From assembly GCA_031119555.1 (NCBI GenBank), contig JAVHXQ010000003.1, positions 1 through 64,000 on the forward strand: a stretch of 64,000 nucleotides of DNA, read 5' to 3'. Below the pieces are notes generated by a model, which had not been told where the DNA came from, did not search any database, and saw only the letters and a program-made list of their open reading frames with translations. This document shows, in pieces, positions 34,254 through 42,896 of this stretch. The number at the start of each line of letters is the position of its first letter. Positions within the stretch are counted from its first letter, which is position 1. This DNA is from Candidatus Dactylopiibacterium sp. (GTDB lineage: Bacteria > Pseudomonadota > Gammaproteobacteria > Burkholderiales > Rhodocyclaceae). The translations under genes were made by a program, and so were the position numbers.

Positions 34254-35384
34254 ATGAGAACAAAACGCAGTCGAACCGTCTTGCTGGTGCTGGACAGCAG
34301 CAAGCCGTTTCATCGCGATGTCATGCGCGGCATCGGGGCCTTCGTGCATGCCGGCGAGCTGGGCTGGCATCTTCGCGTGGCCAAGCGTCTGCCGGCGACG
34401 TTCGATCACGTCGATGGCCTGATCACCGACGTGGAAGTGCCGGGCGTGGAGCGTCTGAGCGAAATGCCGGCACCGTGCCCGGTCATCTACATCGGCAGCG
34501 CGGCGACGGCGGGGTACGAGGCCGCGCATCCGCGCGTCTGTGCCGACAACCACGCCATCGTGGAACTCGCCATCGGCCACCTGCGCGACAGCGGGCTGTC
34601 GACGATCGTCTTCTACTCGCTGGCGCGCTACCAGGGCATGCCTTGGGCGCGCGAGCGCATCGAGTCGTTCCGCGAGCTGATGGGCGCGGGCGCGAACGTG
34701 CACGAAGGGGGGGCCTCGGACAGCGCCATGCACGAGGAGCGCGCGCTCAAATGGCTGCGCAAGCTGCCGTCGCGCACCGGCATCGTCGCGGTGAATGATT
34801 CCACCGCGCGCGAGCTGTTGCAGCTCTGTGCGCAGACGGGGCGTTCCGTGCCCCGCGACATTGCGGTGGTCGGCATCGACAACGACCCGCTTGCCGCGGC
34901 GCTTTCGCCGCTGACGATCTCGTCGGTGATCCAGGCTTACGACGAGATCGGCCGCAAGGCCGCCGACAAGCTGCGGCGCGCGTTGCTGGGGCCGGACGAG
35001 CAGTTGAATGACGTGCTCGTGGAACCCGAAGGGGTTCAACTGGCGGCGACGAGCAGCAAGTCCAGCGCCCTCGTGCGCGGTGCGCTGGATTTCATCGAGA
35101 CCCAGATCGGCCGCTGCATCAAGGCGCAGCAGGTGGCGGACTTCATGGGGGTTTCGCGCGCCACGCTGGAACGCACCTTCCTCAGCCAGCTCGGCGTCTC
35201 GGTGCACGACGAACTGCTGAGCCGCCGCATCGCGCAGGCCAAGCAGCTCCTGCTCACGCGGGAGTACAGCACCGCCGAGGTCGCGCGCATCTGCGGCTTC
35301 CGCACGCAGCAGTACATGCACGTGGTCTTCAAGCGCGAACTGGGCATGTCGCCGGTGGATTTCTCGCAGAGCGCACCGAGCTAG
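34254..35384 (+). CDS. XylR-type regulator: LacI-like sensor fused to AraC HTH
   Basis: 376 aa. The N-terminal 280 residues form a periplasmic-binding-protein-like sensor (TVLLVLDSSKPFHRDVMRGI, then AVNDSTARELLQLC and VAVVGIDNDPLAAALSPLTI-like text), as in LacI and XylR. The C-terminal AraC domain starts near residue 275 with CIKAQQVADFMGVSRATLERTF and RICGFRTQQYMHVVFKREL. This is the arrangement of XylR, a xylose-responsive activator, but no sugar genes are adjacent; it lies between an antiporter-like gene and a porin, which it may control. Confidence 0.85.
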   Translation: MRTKRSRTVLLVLDSSKPFHRDVMRGIGAFVHAGELGWHLRVAKRLPATFDHVDGLITDVEVPGVERLSEMPAPCPVIYIGSAATAGYEAAHPRVCADNHAIVELAIGHLRDSGLSTIVFYSLARYQGMPWARERIESFRELMGAGANVHEGGASDSAMHEERALKWLRKLPSRTGIVAVNDSTARELLQLCAQTGRSVPRDIAVVGIDNDPLAAALSPLTISSVIQAYDEIGRKAADKLRRALLGPDEQLNDVLVEPEGVQLAATSSKSSALVRGALDFIETQIGRCIKAQQVADFMGVSRATLERTFLSQLGVSVHDELLSRRIAQAKQLLLTREYSTAEVARICGFRTQQYMHVVFKRELGMSPVDFSQSAPS

Positions 35385-35480
35385 TTTGCGGTACTTGCCC
35401 GATGGCAGAGCATGAGGCGTTGTGGTAGTGCTGCAACATGAACGGGTTCCACGACTCCATTTGTATGACATATGACGAAA

Positions 35481-35505
35481 CGGCACCGGGAAGGGTGCCG
35501 TTTTT
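35481..35505 (+). terminator. Rho-independent terminator after XylR-type gene
   Basis: Stem CGGCACC with complement GGTGCCG, 6-nt loop, followed directly by TTTTT. It lies 97 nt past the regulator stop and isolates the porin promoter region. Confidence 0.85.
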
Positions 35506-35583
35506 ATTTTCAATGACTTGCGGGATTCGTGACGCGATTTAGCAAAACCCTTTCAGCAATAACGGAATTGAGAGGGGCAGGGG

Positions 35584-35606
35584 GGTCGGGTCAAATCGAC
35601 CCGACC
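35584..35606. promoter_or_regulatory. 9-bp inverted repeat in porin promoter region
   Basis: GGTCGGGTC-AAATC-GACCCGACC is a perfect repeat 113 nt upstream of the porin start, inside the 334-nt gap 35385-35718, which otherwise holds only the terminator at 35481. A possible promoter TTGAGA (35568) N17 TCAAAT (35591) overlaps it, so it may be an operator; without a T-run it is a poor terminator. Confidence 0.5.
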
Positions 35607-35718
35607 TCTGATCAACGACCACCGCGCAGGAACGGAGTATTACCCCGTCATACGGGACTCGCGTCACAGACAGCCGGGTTCGGAGAGAGAGTCATCCATT
35701 CATGTCAGGAGATAACTC

Positions 35719-36849
35719 ATGCAGAAGAAACTGATTGCTCTGGCTGTCGCCGGTCTGATGTCCGGTGCCGCATTCGCTCAAACTTCCGTCACCCTGGGCG
35801 GCAAGTTCGATGCTTGCTACGAATTCTCGCGCGGCGAGCGTGGCTCTTCGACCAAGGAAACGCAGAAGGACGGTTGCAACTCGACCTCCCGCGTGTCGAT
35901 CGGCGCCCGTGAAACCATTGCCAAGGGCTACAGCATCCGTGTCGACTATGACATCCGCTTCGCCGGCAACAACGTGCATGAAGGCAAGACCGGTCTGGCC
36001 TCGAACGACAAGAAGGCCATGGCCTTCACGACCCCGTTCGGCACCCTGCAATGGGGCGTGGCCAACCTGATGTCCAACGACTACAAGCTGGCCGAGAAGC
36101 CGTACATGGTCACGCCGAAGGACACCGAGCTGGTCAAGTATGGCCTGTCGCAACAGCGCGAAACCTCGCTGACCAACCGCAGCACGTCCTACTGGTCGCC
36201 GGTTCTGTCGATCGGTCCGTGGCAAGGTCTGGTCAAGGGCACCTTCGCCTTTGGCGATAACCAGAAGAGCGGCGCGAACGATGCCGCTGGCGTGAATGCC
36301 GCCAACGTGATGGTGCTCGGTACCGAAGGCAAGCTGTTCGACGGTATCGCCGACTACGGTATCGACGTGACGCAACGTGGCGCGACCTCCTCCGAGGGCG
36401 GCGCCAGCGGTGGTGCCTTCGTGTACAACCACTACTACGTCAATGTCCGTCCGATCCCGGGCAACAAGAACCTGAAGCTGTCGGCCCAGTACAACACGTA
36501 CAAGGGCTGGGAAGGCGCCAACGGCGCTGCCACCGGCGCGATGACCTCGTTCAAGGAAAAGAACACGAACTTCGTCGTCTCGTACAACTTCAACGGCAAG
36601 GCCGAAGTCGGTCTGGGCGTGTCCCACATGAACGAAGTCGGCACGAACCGTAACAACGGTCGCGGCATCATGCTGGGCGGCTCCTACTTCCTGAGCAAGA
36701 GCGTGCAGGTGTATGGCGGCTTCGCCAAGAACGACGTGAAGACCACGACCAAGGTCTATCGTTATGACGGCACCGCTTCGGGCTTCAACGCGACTCGCGA
36801 CTACGCCGATGGCCGCGTCGTCAAGGTCGGCATCCTGAAGGAATTCTGA
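35719..36849 (+). CDS. General outer-membrane porin
   Basis: 376 aa trimeric-type betaproteobacterial porin. Signal peptide MQKKLIALAVAGLMSGAAFA, then QTSVTLGGKFDACYEFSRGE, alternating beta strands, and the terminal Phe of an outer-membrane barrel (VGILKEF). AGGAG lies 7 nt before the ATG. Codon use differs from neighbours: more GTT, GGT, AAC, AAG and CTG and fewer GC-ending rare choices, as in very highly expressed genes. Two cysteines near residues 32 and 53 are unusual for porins. It is flanked by terminators, so it is monocistronic. Confidence 0.92.
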   Translation: MQKKLIALAVAGLMSGAAFAQTSVTLGGKFDACYEFSRGERGSSTKETQKDGCNSTSRVSIGARETIAKGYSIRVDYDIRFAGNNVHEGKTGLASNDKKAMAFTTPFGTLQWGVANLMSNDYKLAEKPYMVTPKDTELVKYGLSQQRETSLTNRSTSYWSPVLSIGPWQGLVKGTFAFGDNQKSGANDAAGVNAANVMVLGTEGKLFDGIADYGIDVTQRGATSSEGGASGGAFVYNHYYVNVRPIPGNKNLKLSAQYNTYKGWEGANGAATGAMTSFKEKNTNFVVSYNFNGKAEVGLGVSHMNEVGTNRNNGRGIMLGGSYFLSKSVQVYGGFAKNDVKTTTKVYRYDGTASGFNATRDYADGRVVKVGILKEF

Positions 36850-36887
36850 TCTCCGCCTTCCAGACGGAACAGATCCTGCTGTAAATG

Positions 36888-36922
36888 AAACGGCCCACCG
36901 CAAGGTGGGCCGTTTTGTTTTG
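36888..36922 (+). terminator. Rho-independent terminator after porin
   Basis: A 12-bp stem AAACGGCCCACC / GGTGGGCCGTTT with GCAA tetraloop, followed by TTTTGTTTT. It is a strong terminator 39 nt past the porin stop; the A-rich upstream side may let it work in both directions. Confidence 0.9.
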
Positions 36923-37051
36923 GGCGCGCCGGACGCGTCATGAGACGCGGCGTTGCCGGCGATGGCCGGAGCATTTCAGGATGACACAGGCATTTCGGCG
37001 CGGCGGCGGGCGGCGCGGCTTGCGCCGATGGCCGGCCGCGCGGGCGGGACA

Positions 37052-37891
37052 TCAGGCCATGGCTTCGCCCATGCGCACGCTGCCGCCCGCCTGCCACAGC
37101 GGATTGAAGCGCACGCCGGCCGTGGCGGGGAACAGCATGACGACGGTCGAGCCGAGCAGGAAGCGCCCCATCTCGGCGCCGCGATCGAGCGTGAGGTTTT
37201 GGTCCGCGTAGTGCCATTCGCGCACGTCGCGCACGCGCGGGGGATTGACGACGCCGTGCCATGCCGTCGCCATGCTGCCCACGATGGTCGCGCCCACGAG
37301 AACGAGCGCGAAGGGGCCGGCGGCCGTTTCGAAAATGCACACCACGCGTTCGTTGCGCGCGAAGAGCCCGGGCACGCCGCGCGCCGTGAGCGGGCTCACC
37401 GAGAAGAGTTCGCCGGGCACATGGATCATGCGCAGCAGGCGGCCCGCGCTGGGCATGTGGATGCGGTGATAGTCGCGTGGCGACAGATAGATCGTCGCGA
37501 AGCTGCCCTCCGCGAACTGGCGCGCCAGCGCCGCGTCCCCTCCCAGCAATGCCGTGGCCGAATAGCGATGCCCCTTGGCCTGGAAGATCTGCTCGCCTTC
37601 GATGCGACCGAACTGGCTGATCGCGCCGTCGACGGGACACAGCCACGGGGCGTCGGCGAGGGGCCGGACGCCGGGCTTGAGCGCGCGCGTGAAGAAGGCG
37701 TTGAAGGTGTCGTAGCTGGCGGGATCGGGGTTTGCGGCTTCCTGCATGTTCACGCCGTAGTGGCGCGCGAACCAGCGGATGAAGGCGGTCGTGGCGCCGC
37801 CGCAGGGCCGCGCCGCGAAGCGCCCGGCCAGTTCGGTCAGGGCTTGCTTGGGCAGCAGGTATTGCGGCAGGACTTTGAGGCGGTCGGACAC
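37052..37891 (-). CDS. psd: Phosphatidylserine decarboxylase proenzyme
   Basis: 279 aa from GTG 37891, with GGAG 5 nt upstream. The enzyme makes phosphatidylethanolamine at the inner membrane. The self-cleavage site LGST is present with Ser248 as the future pyruvoyl group. FATIYLSPRDYHRIHMPSAG and ELFSVSPLTARGVPGLFARNERV are the family's core, and the catalytic-type D and H are in CPVDGAISQ and DYHRIH. A CTAGAAT element lies upstream on this strand at 37924-37930. Confidence 0.93.
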   Translation of the reverse strand: MSDRLKVLPQYLLPKQALTELAGRFAARPCGGATTAFIRWFARHYGVNMQEAANPDPASYDTFNAFFTRALKPGVRPLADAPWLCPVDGAISQFGRIEGEQIFQAKGHRYSATALLGGDAALARQFAEGSFATIYLSPRDYHRIHMPSAGRLLRMIHVPGELFSVSPLTARGVPGLFARNERVVCIFETAAGPFALVLVGATIVGSMATAWHGVVNPPRVRDVREWHYADQNLTLDRGAEMGRFLLGSTVVMLFPATAGVRFNPLWQAGGSVRMGEAMA

Positions 37892-37923
37892 GATGGCTCC
37901 GCGAGACTTACAGGAAAGCCGCA

Positions 37924-37930
37924 ATTCTAG
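37924..37930 (-). promoter_or_regulatory. CTAGAAT -10-like element of psd
   Basis: On the minus strand CTAGAAT ends 32 nt before the psd GTG start, the same heptamer found before hpt, the FabMG-like gene and the ETF-linked LysR gene. Confidence 0.4.
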
Positions 37931-37986
37931 CCTGTGTGCCGCATCGGCATGTCCGTGGCGCGCAAGCGGCGCTTGGCGCGGCGATC

Positions 37987-38901
37987 TCAGGGTCCGGCGC
38001 GCAGACGCACGTCCAGGGCCGCTGCCGCCTCGGCCAGGGCCTGCGCGAAGGTTTCCACATGCGGGCCGCCGGGGCGGAATGCCGGCCGCGCCAGGCTGAC
38101 CCGGAACGGGATGGATACGTCCAGCGGGCGCCATGCGAGCCCCGCCGCCGCATGTTCCAGCGCGCTGAGGGGATTGACGATGCCCACCCCCAGCCCCGCG
38201 CCCGCCAGGCCGCACACCGAGGCGGCGCTCTGCGTCTCGAAGATCATGCGGCGCGCGATGCCCGCCGTGGCGAACAGGGCGTCCACCTGCTGGCGGTAGG
38301 GGTCGGCGGGCGCGAGGCTGACGAAGGGTTCATCCGCGAAATCGGCGAGCGTCAGGCGCGCCTTTGCGAGCAACCGGTGCCCCGCGGGCAGCACGCAGAC
38401 TTCGTCGGCGACGAGCAGCGGCGCGAGCGTGCAGCCGGGCGGGGCGGTGTCCTGTTCGGTGAGGCCCAGATCGAAGCGCTGGGCGCTGAGCCATTCCTCG
38501 AGCAGGGGGGATTCCTGCGGCGTGATGGATACGCCGACTTCCGGCAGACGGGCGTGGAAGCGGCGGCAGGCCTCGGGCAGCAGCGTTTGCGCGAACACCG
38601 GCACGCACACCAGGGCCAGCGGGCCGGCGGAGAAATCGCGCAGGCCGCGCGCGGTGGCGCGCACCGCGTCCAGGCCCTGCCAGGCGCGCTGAACCTCGGC
38701 GTAGAGCAGATGGGCGCGGGGGGTCGGCTGCAGGCGGCCGCGTATGCGTTCAAAGAGGGCGAAGCCGAGCAGGGTTTCGAAGCGTGCGAGTTCGCGGCTC
38801 ACCGTGGGCTGCGAGGTGCGCAGGATCTGCGCCGCGCCGGTGACGCTCGCGGCGCGCATCACGGCACGAAAGATCTCGATGTGACGATGCTCGATTTCCA
38901 T
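37987..38901 (-). CDS. lysR: LysR, activator of lysA (enterobacterial type)
   Basis: 304 aa. The N-terminus HRHIEIFRAVMRAASVTGAA...SQPTVSRELARFETLLG and the block PQESPLLEEWLSAQRFDLGLTE are, from memory, very like E. coli LysR, as are DEVCVLPAGH and ETQSAASVCGL. E. coli LysR activates the divergent lysA and responds to diaminopimelate and lysine. The same divergent arrangement is present, with 95 nt between starts. This is strong support for orthology, though other LysR paralogues cannot be fully excluded. Confidence 0.88.
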   Translation of the reverse strand: MEIEHRHIEIFRAVMRAASVTGAAQILRTSQPTVSRELARFETLLGFALFERIRGRLQPTPRAHLLYAEVQRAWQGLDAVRATARGLRDFSAGPLALVCVPVFAQTLLPEACRRFHARLPEVGVSITPQESPLLEEWLSAQRFDLGLTEQDTAPPGCTLAPLLVADEVCVLPAGHRLLAKARLTLADFADEPFVSLAPADPYRQQVDALFATAGIARRMIFETQSAASVCGLAGAGLGVGIVNPLSALEHAAAGLAWRPLDVSIPFRVSLARPAFRPGGPHVETFAQALAEAAAALDVRLRAGP

Positions 38902-38996
38902 ATCGAAAACGAATTGACGGCGAATGAATTGCTATTTTACTGAATGATCCCGCCGCGGCATCATCCCTGCACCGTTTGACTGCCCGGATTTTCATC
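38902..38996. promoter_or_regulatory. lysR-lysA divergent promoter region
   Basis: Ninety-five AT-richer nucleotides. A possible lysA promoter is TTGACG (38914-38919), 16 nt, TTTACT (38936-38941), which leaves about 55 nt of leader to the ATG at 38997. The LysR site should lie in this spacer, but a single T-N11-A box is not clear. Confidence 0.4.
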
Positions 38997-40241
38997 ATGC
39001 TGATTCCGCCCGATGCGCCCCGCCTGCGCACCCTTGCCGCCGAGTTCGGCACGCCGCTGTGGCTTTACGACGCCGCCGTGATCCGTGCGCGGATTGCCGA
39101 ACTCAAGGCGTTCGACCGCATCCGCTTTGCCCAGAAGGCGTGTTCCAACACTCACATCCTGCGCCTCATGCGCGCCGAAGGCGTGGCGGTGGATGCCGTT
39201 TCGGCGGGCGAGATCACGCGGGCCCTGGCGGCGGGCTTCTCGTCGCGCGAAGGGCGCAGCGAGATCGTGTTCACGGCCGATCTCGTGACCGAAGAAACGC
39301 TCGCGCTGGTGATCGAACATGAGATTCCGCTCAACGCGGGTTCGGTGGACATGCTTCACCAGCTCGGGCAGCGCGCGCCCGGTCATCGCGTCTGGCTGCG
39401 CATCAACCCCGGCTTCGGGCACGGCCACAGCAACAAGACCAACACCGGCGGCGAGCACAGCAAGCACGGCATCTGGCATGCCGAGCTGGAGGCCGCGCTG
39501 GCCGCCATCCGCACGTATGGCCTGCAACTCGTGGGGCTGCACATGCACATCGGTTCGGGGGTGGACTACGCCCATCTGCGGCAGGTCTGCGGCACCATGG
39601 TGGCGCTCGTCAAGGCGGCGGGGCAGGACGTGGCCGCGATTTCCGCCGGGGGCGGGCTCTCCATTCCCTACCGTGAGGACGAGGCGCGCATCGACACCGC
39701 GCATTACTTCGCCCTGTGGGACGCGGCGCGGCGCGAGATCGAGCACCATCTGGGGCATGCCGTGGAACTGGAGATCGAGCCGGGCCGGTATCTGGTCGCG
39801 GAGTCCGGCCAGTTGCTGAGCGAAGTGCGCGCGGTCAAGGATGCCGGCGCCAATCACTTCGTGCTCGTCGACGCGGGGTTCTCGGATCTCATGCGCCCGT
39901 CGATGTACGGCAGCTTCCATGCCATCAGCATCGTCCCGGCGCAAGACGGGGGTGCTGCGCGCGAGCCCCGCGAATGCGTGGTGGCGGGGCCGCTGTGCGA
40001 GTCGGGCGACGTCTTCACGCAGGCCGAAGGGGGCGTGGTCGAAACGCGGCGCCTGCCGGCCCCGCGCGTGGGCGACCTGCTCGTGCTGCACGACACGGGG
40101 GCCTATGGCGCGTCGATGTCCTCGAACTACAACAGCCGTCCGCTGATCGCCGAAGTCTTGCTCGACGGCGCGCGCGCGCGCTTGATCCGCCGTCGCCAGA
40201 CGATGGACGAACTGCTCGCGCTGGAGGATGTTTCCGCCTGA
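38997..40241 (+). CDS. lysA: Diaminopimelate decarboxylase (E. coli-type)
   Basis: 414 aa from ATG 38997; a TTG 21 nt earlier is also in frame but lacks a ribosome site. Fold-III PLP enzyme making lysine from meso-DAP. The PLP lysine is K47 in RFAQKACSN; HMHIGSGVDYAHL, SAGGGLSIPY, EIEPGR and PLCESGDVF with its catalytic Cys follow. The sequence resembles E. coli LysA far more than the type I recall beside cyaY in most betaproteobacteria, so it may be a second or replaced copy. Divergent from lysR. Confidence 0.93.
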   Translation: MLIPPDAPRLRTLAAEFGTPLWLYDAAVIRARIAELKAFDRIRFAQKACSNTHILRLMRAEGVAVDAVSAGEITRALAAGFSSREGRSEIVFTADLVTEETLALVIEHEIPLNAGSVDMLHQLGQRAPGHRVWLRINPGFGHGHSNKTNTGGEHSKHGIWHAELEAALAAIRTYGLQLVGLHMHIGSGVDYAHLRQVCGTMVALVKAAGQDVAAISAGGGLSIPYREDEARIDTAHYFALWDAARREIEHHLGHAVELEIEPGRYLVAESGQLLSEVRAVKDAGANHFVLVDAGFSDLMRPSMYGSFHAISIVPAQDGGAAREPRECVVAGPLCESGDVFTQAEGGVVETRRLPAPRVGDLLVLHDTGAYGASMSSNYNSRPLIAEVLLDGARARLIRRRQTMDELLALEDVSA

Positions 40242-40268
40242 GCGGCGCGGCCGCGCGCCCTGCGGGCG

Positions 40269-41222
40269 TCAGGCCGTCAGCCGCGCGCGCGCCTCGGCGT
40301 ACTCGCGCGCGAGGCGTTCCACGATGGCCGCGACGGGCGGGGCGTCGTCGATGTTGCCCACGCCCTGGCCGGCGCCCCAGATGTCGCGCCAGGCTTTCAC
40401 GTCCTTGTCCATGAGGTCCAGCGCGCGGCCATCGCTCGCGGGCAGCCGCGCCGGGTCCAGCCCGGCGGCCACGATGCTGGGCTTCAGGTAGTTGCCGGCG
40501 ACCCCCGTGAAATACGGCGTGTAGACGATGTCGGCCGCGCTCGCGTCGCGCACGCAATCCTTGTAGGCGGGTGAGGCTGAGGATTCCTCGCTCGCGATGA
40601 AGCGGGTTCCCATGTAGGCGAAGTCCGCGCCCATGGCCTGCGCGGCCAGGATGTCCGCGCCGCGCGAGATGGCGCCCGAGAGCACGATGGGGCCATCGAA
40701 GATGCGCCGGATCTCACCGACCAGGGCGAACGGCGAGAGCGTGCCGGCGTGGCCGCCCGCACCCGCGCAGACGAGGATCAGCCCGTCCACACCCGCCTCG
40801 AGCGCCTTCTCGGCGTGGCGCACGCTGATCACGTCGTGGAACACGAGGCCGCCATAGGCATGCACGGCGGGCACGATCGCGTCGGGGGCGTGCAGGCTCG
40901 TGATGATGAGCGGAACGCGATGGCGCACGCAGGCTTCCATGTCATGCGCAAGCCGCGGGTTGCTCGGATGCACGATCTGGTTGACGGCAAAGGGGGCGAT
41001 GCGGCGATTCGGGGCGATCTTGCGCGCCGCCTCGAGCGCGCGCCCGATTTCTTCTAGCCAGGTGTCGAGCGCGCTCTCAGGCCGCGCGTTGAGCGCGGGA
41101 AAGCTGCCGACCACCCCGGCCAGGCACTGCGCGATCACCAGCGCGGGGTGGGAGAGGATGAACATCGGCGCGCAGATCACCGGCAGGCTGAGCTGCGCGC
41201 GCAGATCGGCGGCGATGCTCAT
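40269..41222 (-). CDS. Nitronate monooxygenase-like FMN oxidoreductase
   Basis: 317 aa TIM-barrel flavoprotein. Recognised by LPVICAPMFILSHPALV at the N-terminus, LVCAGAGGHAGTLSPFAL with the conserved GAGGHAG, and GADFAYMGTRFIASEES near the phosphate-binding site. Family members oxidise nitronates or serve as enoyl reductases in lipid pathways. Overlap of 4 nt with fadD upstream shows it is the last gene of the fatty-acid cluster, which favours a role in acyl metabolism. Confidence 0.85.
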   Translation of the reverse strand: MSIAADLRAQLSLPVICAPMFILSHPALVIAQCLAGVVGSFPALNARPESALDTWLEEIGRALEAARKIAPNRRIAPFAVNQIVHPSNPRLAHDMEACVRHRVPLIITSLHAPDAIVPAVHAYGGLVFHDVISVRHAEKALEAGVDGLILVCAGAGGHAGTLSPFALVGEIRRIFDGPIVLSGAISRGADILAAQAMGADFAYMGTRFIASEESSASPAYKDCVRDASAADIVYTPYFTGVAGNYLKPSIVAAGLDPARLPASDGRALDLMDKDVKAWRDIWGAGQGVGNIDDAPPVAAIVERLAREYAEARARLTA

Positions 41223-42886
41223 GCCTCCTCCTTCAGCGCGCGGCGCAGGATCTTGCCGACGTTGGTGCGGGGCAGGTCATCGCGAAACTCGACCTTGCGC
41301 GGCACCTTGTAGGCGGTGAGCTGGGTGCGGCAGTGGTCGATGACCATCTGCGCGGTCAGGCGCGGATCGCGCCGCACCACGAAAACCTTCACGGCCTCGC
41401 CCGTGCGCTCGTCGGGAATGCCGATGCAGGCCACGTCCTGCACGGCGGGAATCATGGCCACCACCGCCTCGATCTCGTTCGGATACACGTTGAAGCCCGA
41501 GACGAGGATCATGTCCTTCTTGCGATCCACGAGATAGACGAAGCCCTTGTCGTCCACGCGCGCGATGTCGCCGGTCATGAGGAATCCGTCGGGGTGGAAG
41601 GCTGCCCGGGTTTCGTCGGGGCGCCCGAAGTAGCCCGCCATCACCTGCGGGCCGCGCACGCAGAGTTCGCCCGTTTCGCCCAGCGCGACTTCCTGGCCCT
41701 CGGGGTCGCGGATGGAGATCTCGGTGGAGGACACCGGCAGGCCGATGGAGCCCGTGAACTCGGTGACGTTGAAAGGGTTGATGCAGACCGCGGGCGAGGT
41801 TTCGGTGAGGCCGTAAGCCTGCACCAGCGGCACGTGCGTGAGTTCCTGCCAGCGTTTCGCGACGGGCTCCATCACCGCCATGCCGCCGCCCAGCGTGAGG
41901 CGCAGCGCGGAGAAATCCAGGCGCCGGAAATCGGCGTTGTCGAGCAGCGCCTTGAACAGCGTATTGACGCCCGTGATGGCGGTGAAGCGGTTGCCCGCGA
42001 GCGTCTTGACGAAGGCGGGAATGTCGCGCGGATTCACGATCAGCAGGTTGGTCGCGCCCAGGCGCAGGAAGGTGAGGCAGTTCGCGGTGAGCGCGAAGAT
42101 GTGATAGAGCGGCAGCGCCGTGACGATCACCTCCTGCTCGCCGTGCCCGCCGGTGACCGGCTGCAGCCAGGCGTCGGCCTGCAGCACGTTGGCCACGATG
42201 TTGCGGTGGGTCAGGACGGCCCCTTTCGCCACCCCCGTGGTGCCCCCCGTGTACTGCAGGAAGGCGGCGTCATCGGGGCCGGGCCGGGCGGCGCGGAAAC
42301 CGGCGCGCTCGCCTTCGGCAAGCGCCTGCTGGAAGCGGATCGCGCCCGGCAGATGCCAGGCCGGCACCATCTTCTTGACGTGGCGAAGCACGAAATCCAC
42401 GAGGCCGCCCTTGAGCGCCCCGAGCTGCGCGCCGATGGAGGTGACCACGATGTGGCGGACCGCGCAGCCTTCGAGCGCGTGCTCCAGCGTGTGCGCGAAG
42501 TTCTCCACGATCACCACCGCCTCGGCGCCGCTGTCCTTCAACTGATGCTGAAGCTCGCGCGCGGTGTAGAGCGGATTGCAGTTGACCACCGTGCAGCCCG
42601 CGCGCAGCACACCGAAGAGGCTGATGGGGTACTGCAGCAAGTTGGGCATCATGAGCGCGACGCGCTGACCCTGGCCCAGCCCGCGCGCCTGCAGCCAGCC
42701 CGCGAAGCGGCGGCTCTCGCGATCGAGTTCGGCGTAGGTCAGCGTCGCGCCCATGCACTGGTAGGCGACGCGGTCGGCAAAGCGCGTGCAGCTTTCCTCG
42801 AAGATCTCGACGAGCGAGGTGTAACGCGTCGGGTCGATTTCGGCGGGCACGCCTTCTTCGTAGTGTTGCAGCCAGATCTTTTCCAT
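41219..42886 (-). CDS. fadD: Long-chain fatty-acid--CoA ligase
   Basis: 555 aa from ATG 42886. ANL motifs: YTGGTTGVAKGAVLTHRN (P-loop), VQAYGLTETSPAV (A5), GYFGRPDETRAAFHPDGFLMTGDIA, and C-terminal LPRTNVGKILRR with the adenylation lysine. Length and motifs match FadD. It activates imported fatty acids to acyl-CoA at the inner membrane face. It is 10 nt downstream of the chalcone-isomerase-like gene and in one operon with the thiolase and multifunctional enzymes upstream. Confidence 0.93.
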   Translation of the reverse strand: MEKIWLQHYEEGVPAEIDPTRYTSLVEIFEESCTRFADRVAYQCMGATLTYAELDRESRRFAGWLQARGLGQGQRVALMMPNLLQYPISLFGVLRAGCTVVNCNPLYTARELQHQLKDSGAEAVVIVENFAHTLEHALEGCAVRHIVVTSIGAQLGALKGGLVDFVLRHVKKMVPAWHLPGAIRFQQALAEGERAGFRAARPGPDDAAFLQYTGGTTGVAKGAVLTHRNIVANVLQADAWLQPVTGGHGEQEVIVTALPLYHIFALTANCLTFLRLGATNLLIVNPRDIPAFVKTLAGNRFTAITGVNTLFKALLDNADFRRLDFSALRLTLGGGMAVMEPVAKRWQELTHVPLVQAYGLTETSPAVCINPFNVTEFTGSIGLPVSSTEISIRDPEGQEVALGETGELCVRGPQVMAGYFGRPDETRAAFHPDGFLMTGDIARVDDKGFVYLVDRKKDMILVSGFNVYPNEIEAVVAMIPAVQDVACIGIPDERTGEAVKVFVVRRDPRLTAQMVIDHCRTQLTAYKVPRKVEFRDDLPRTNVGKILRRALKEEA

Positions 42887-42896
42887 TGTGGTCTCC

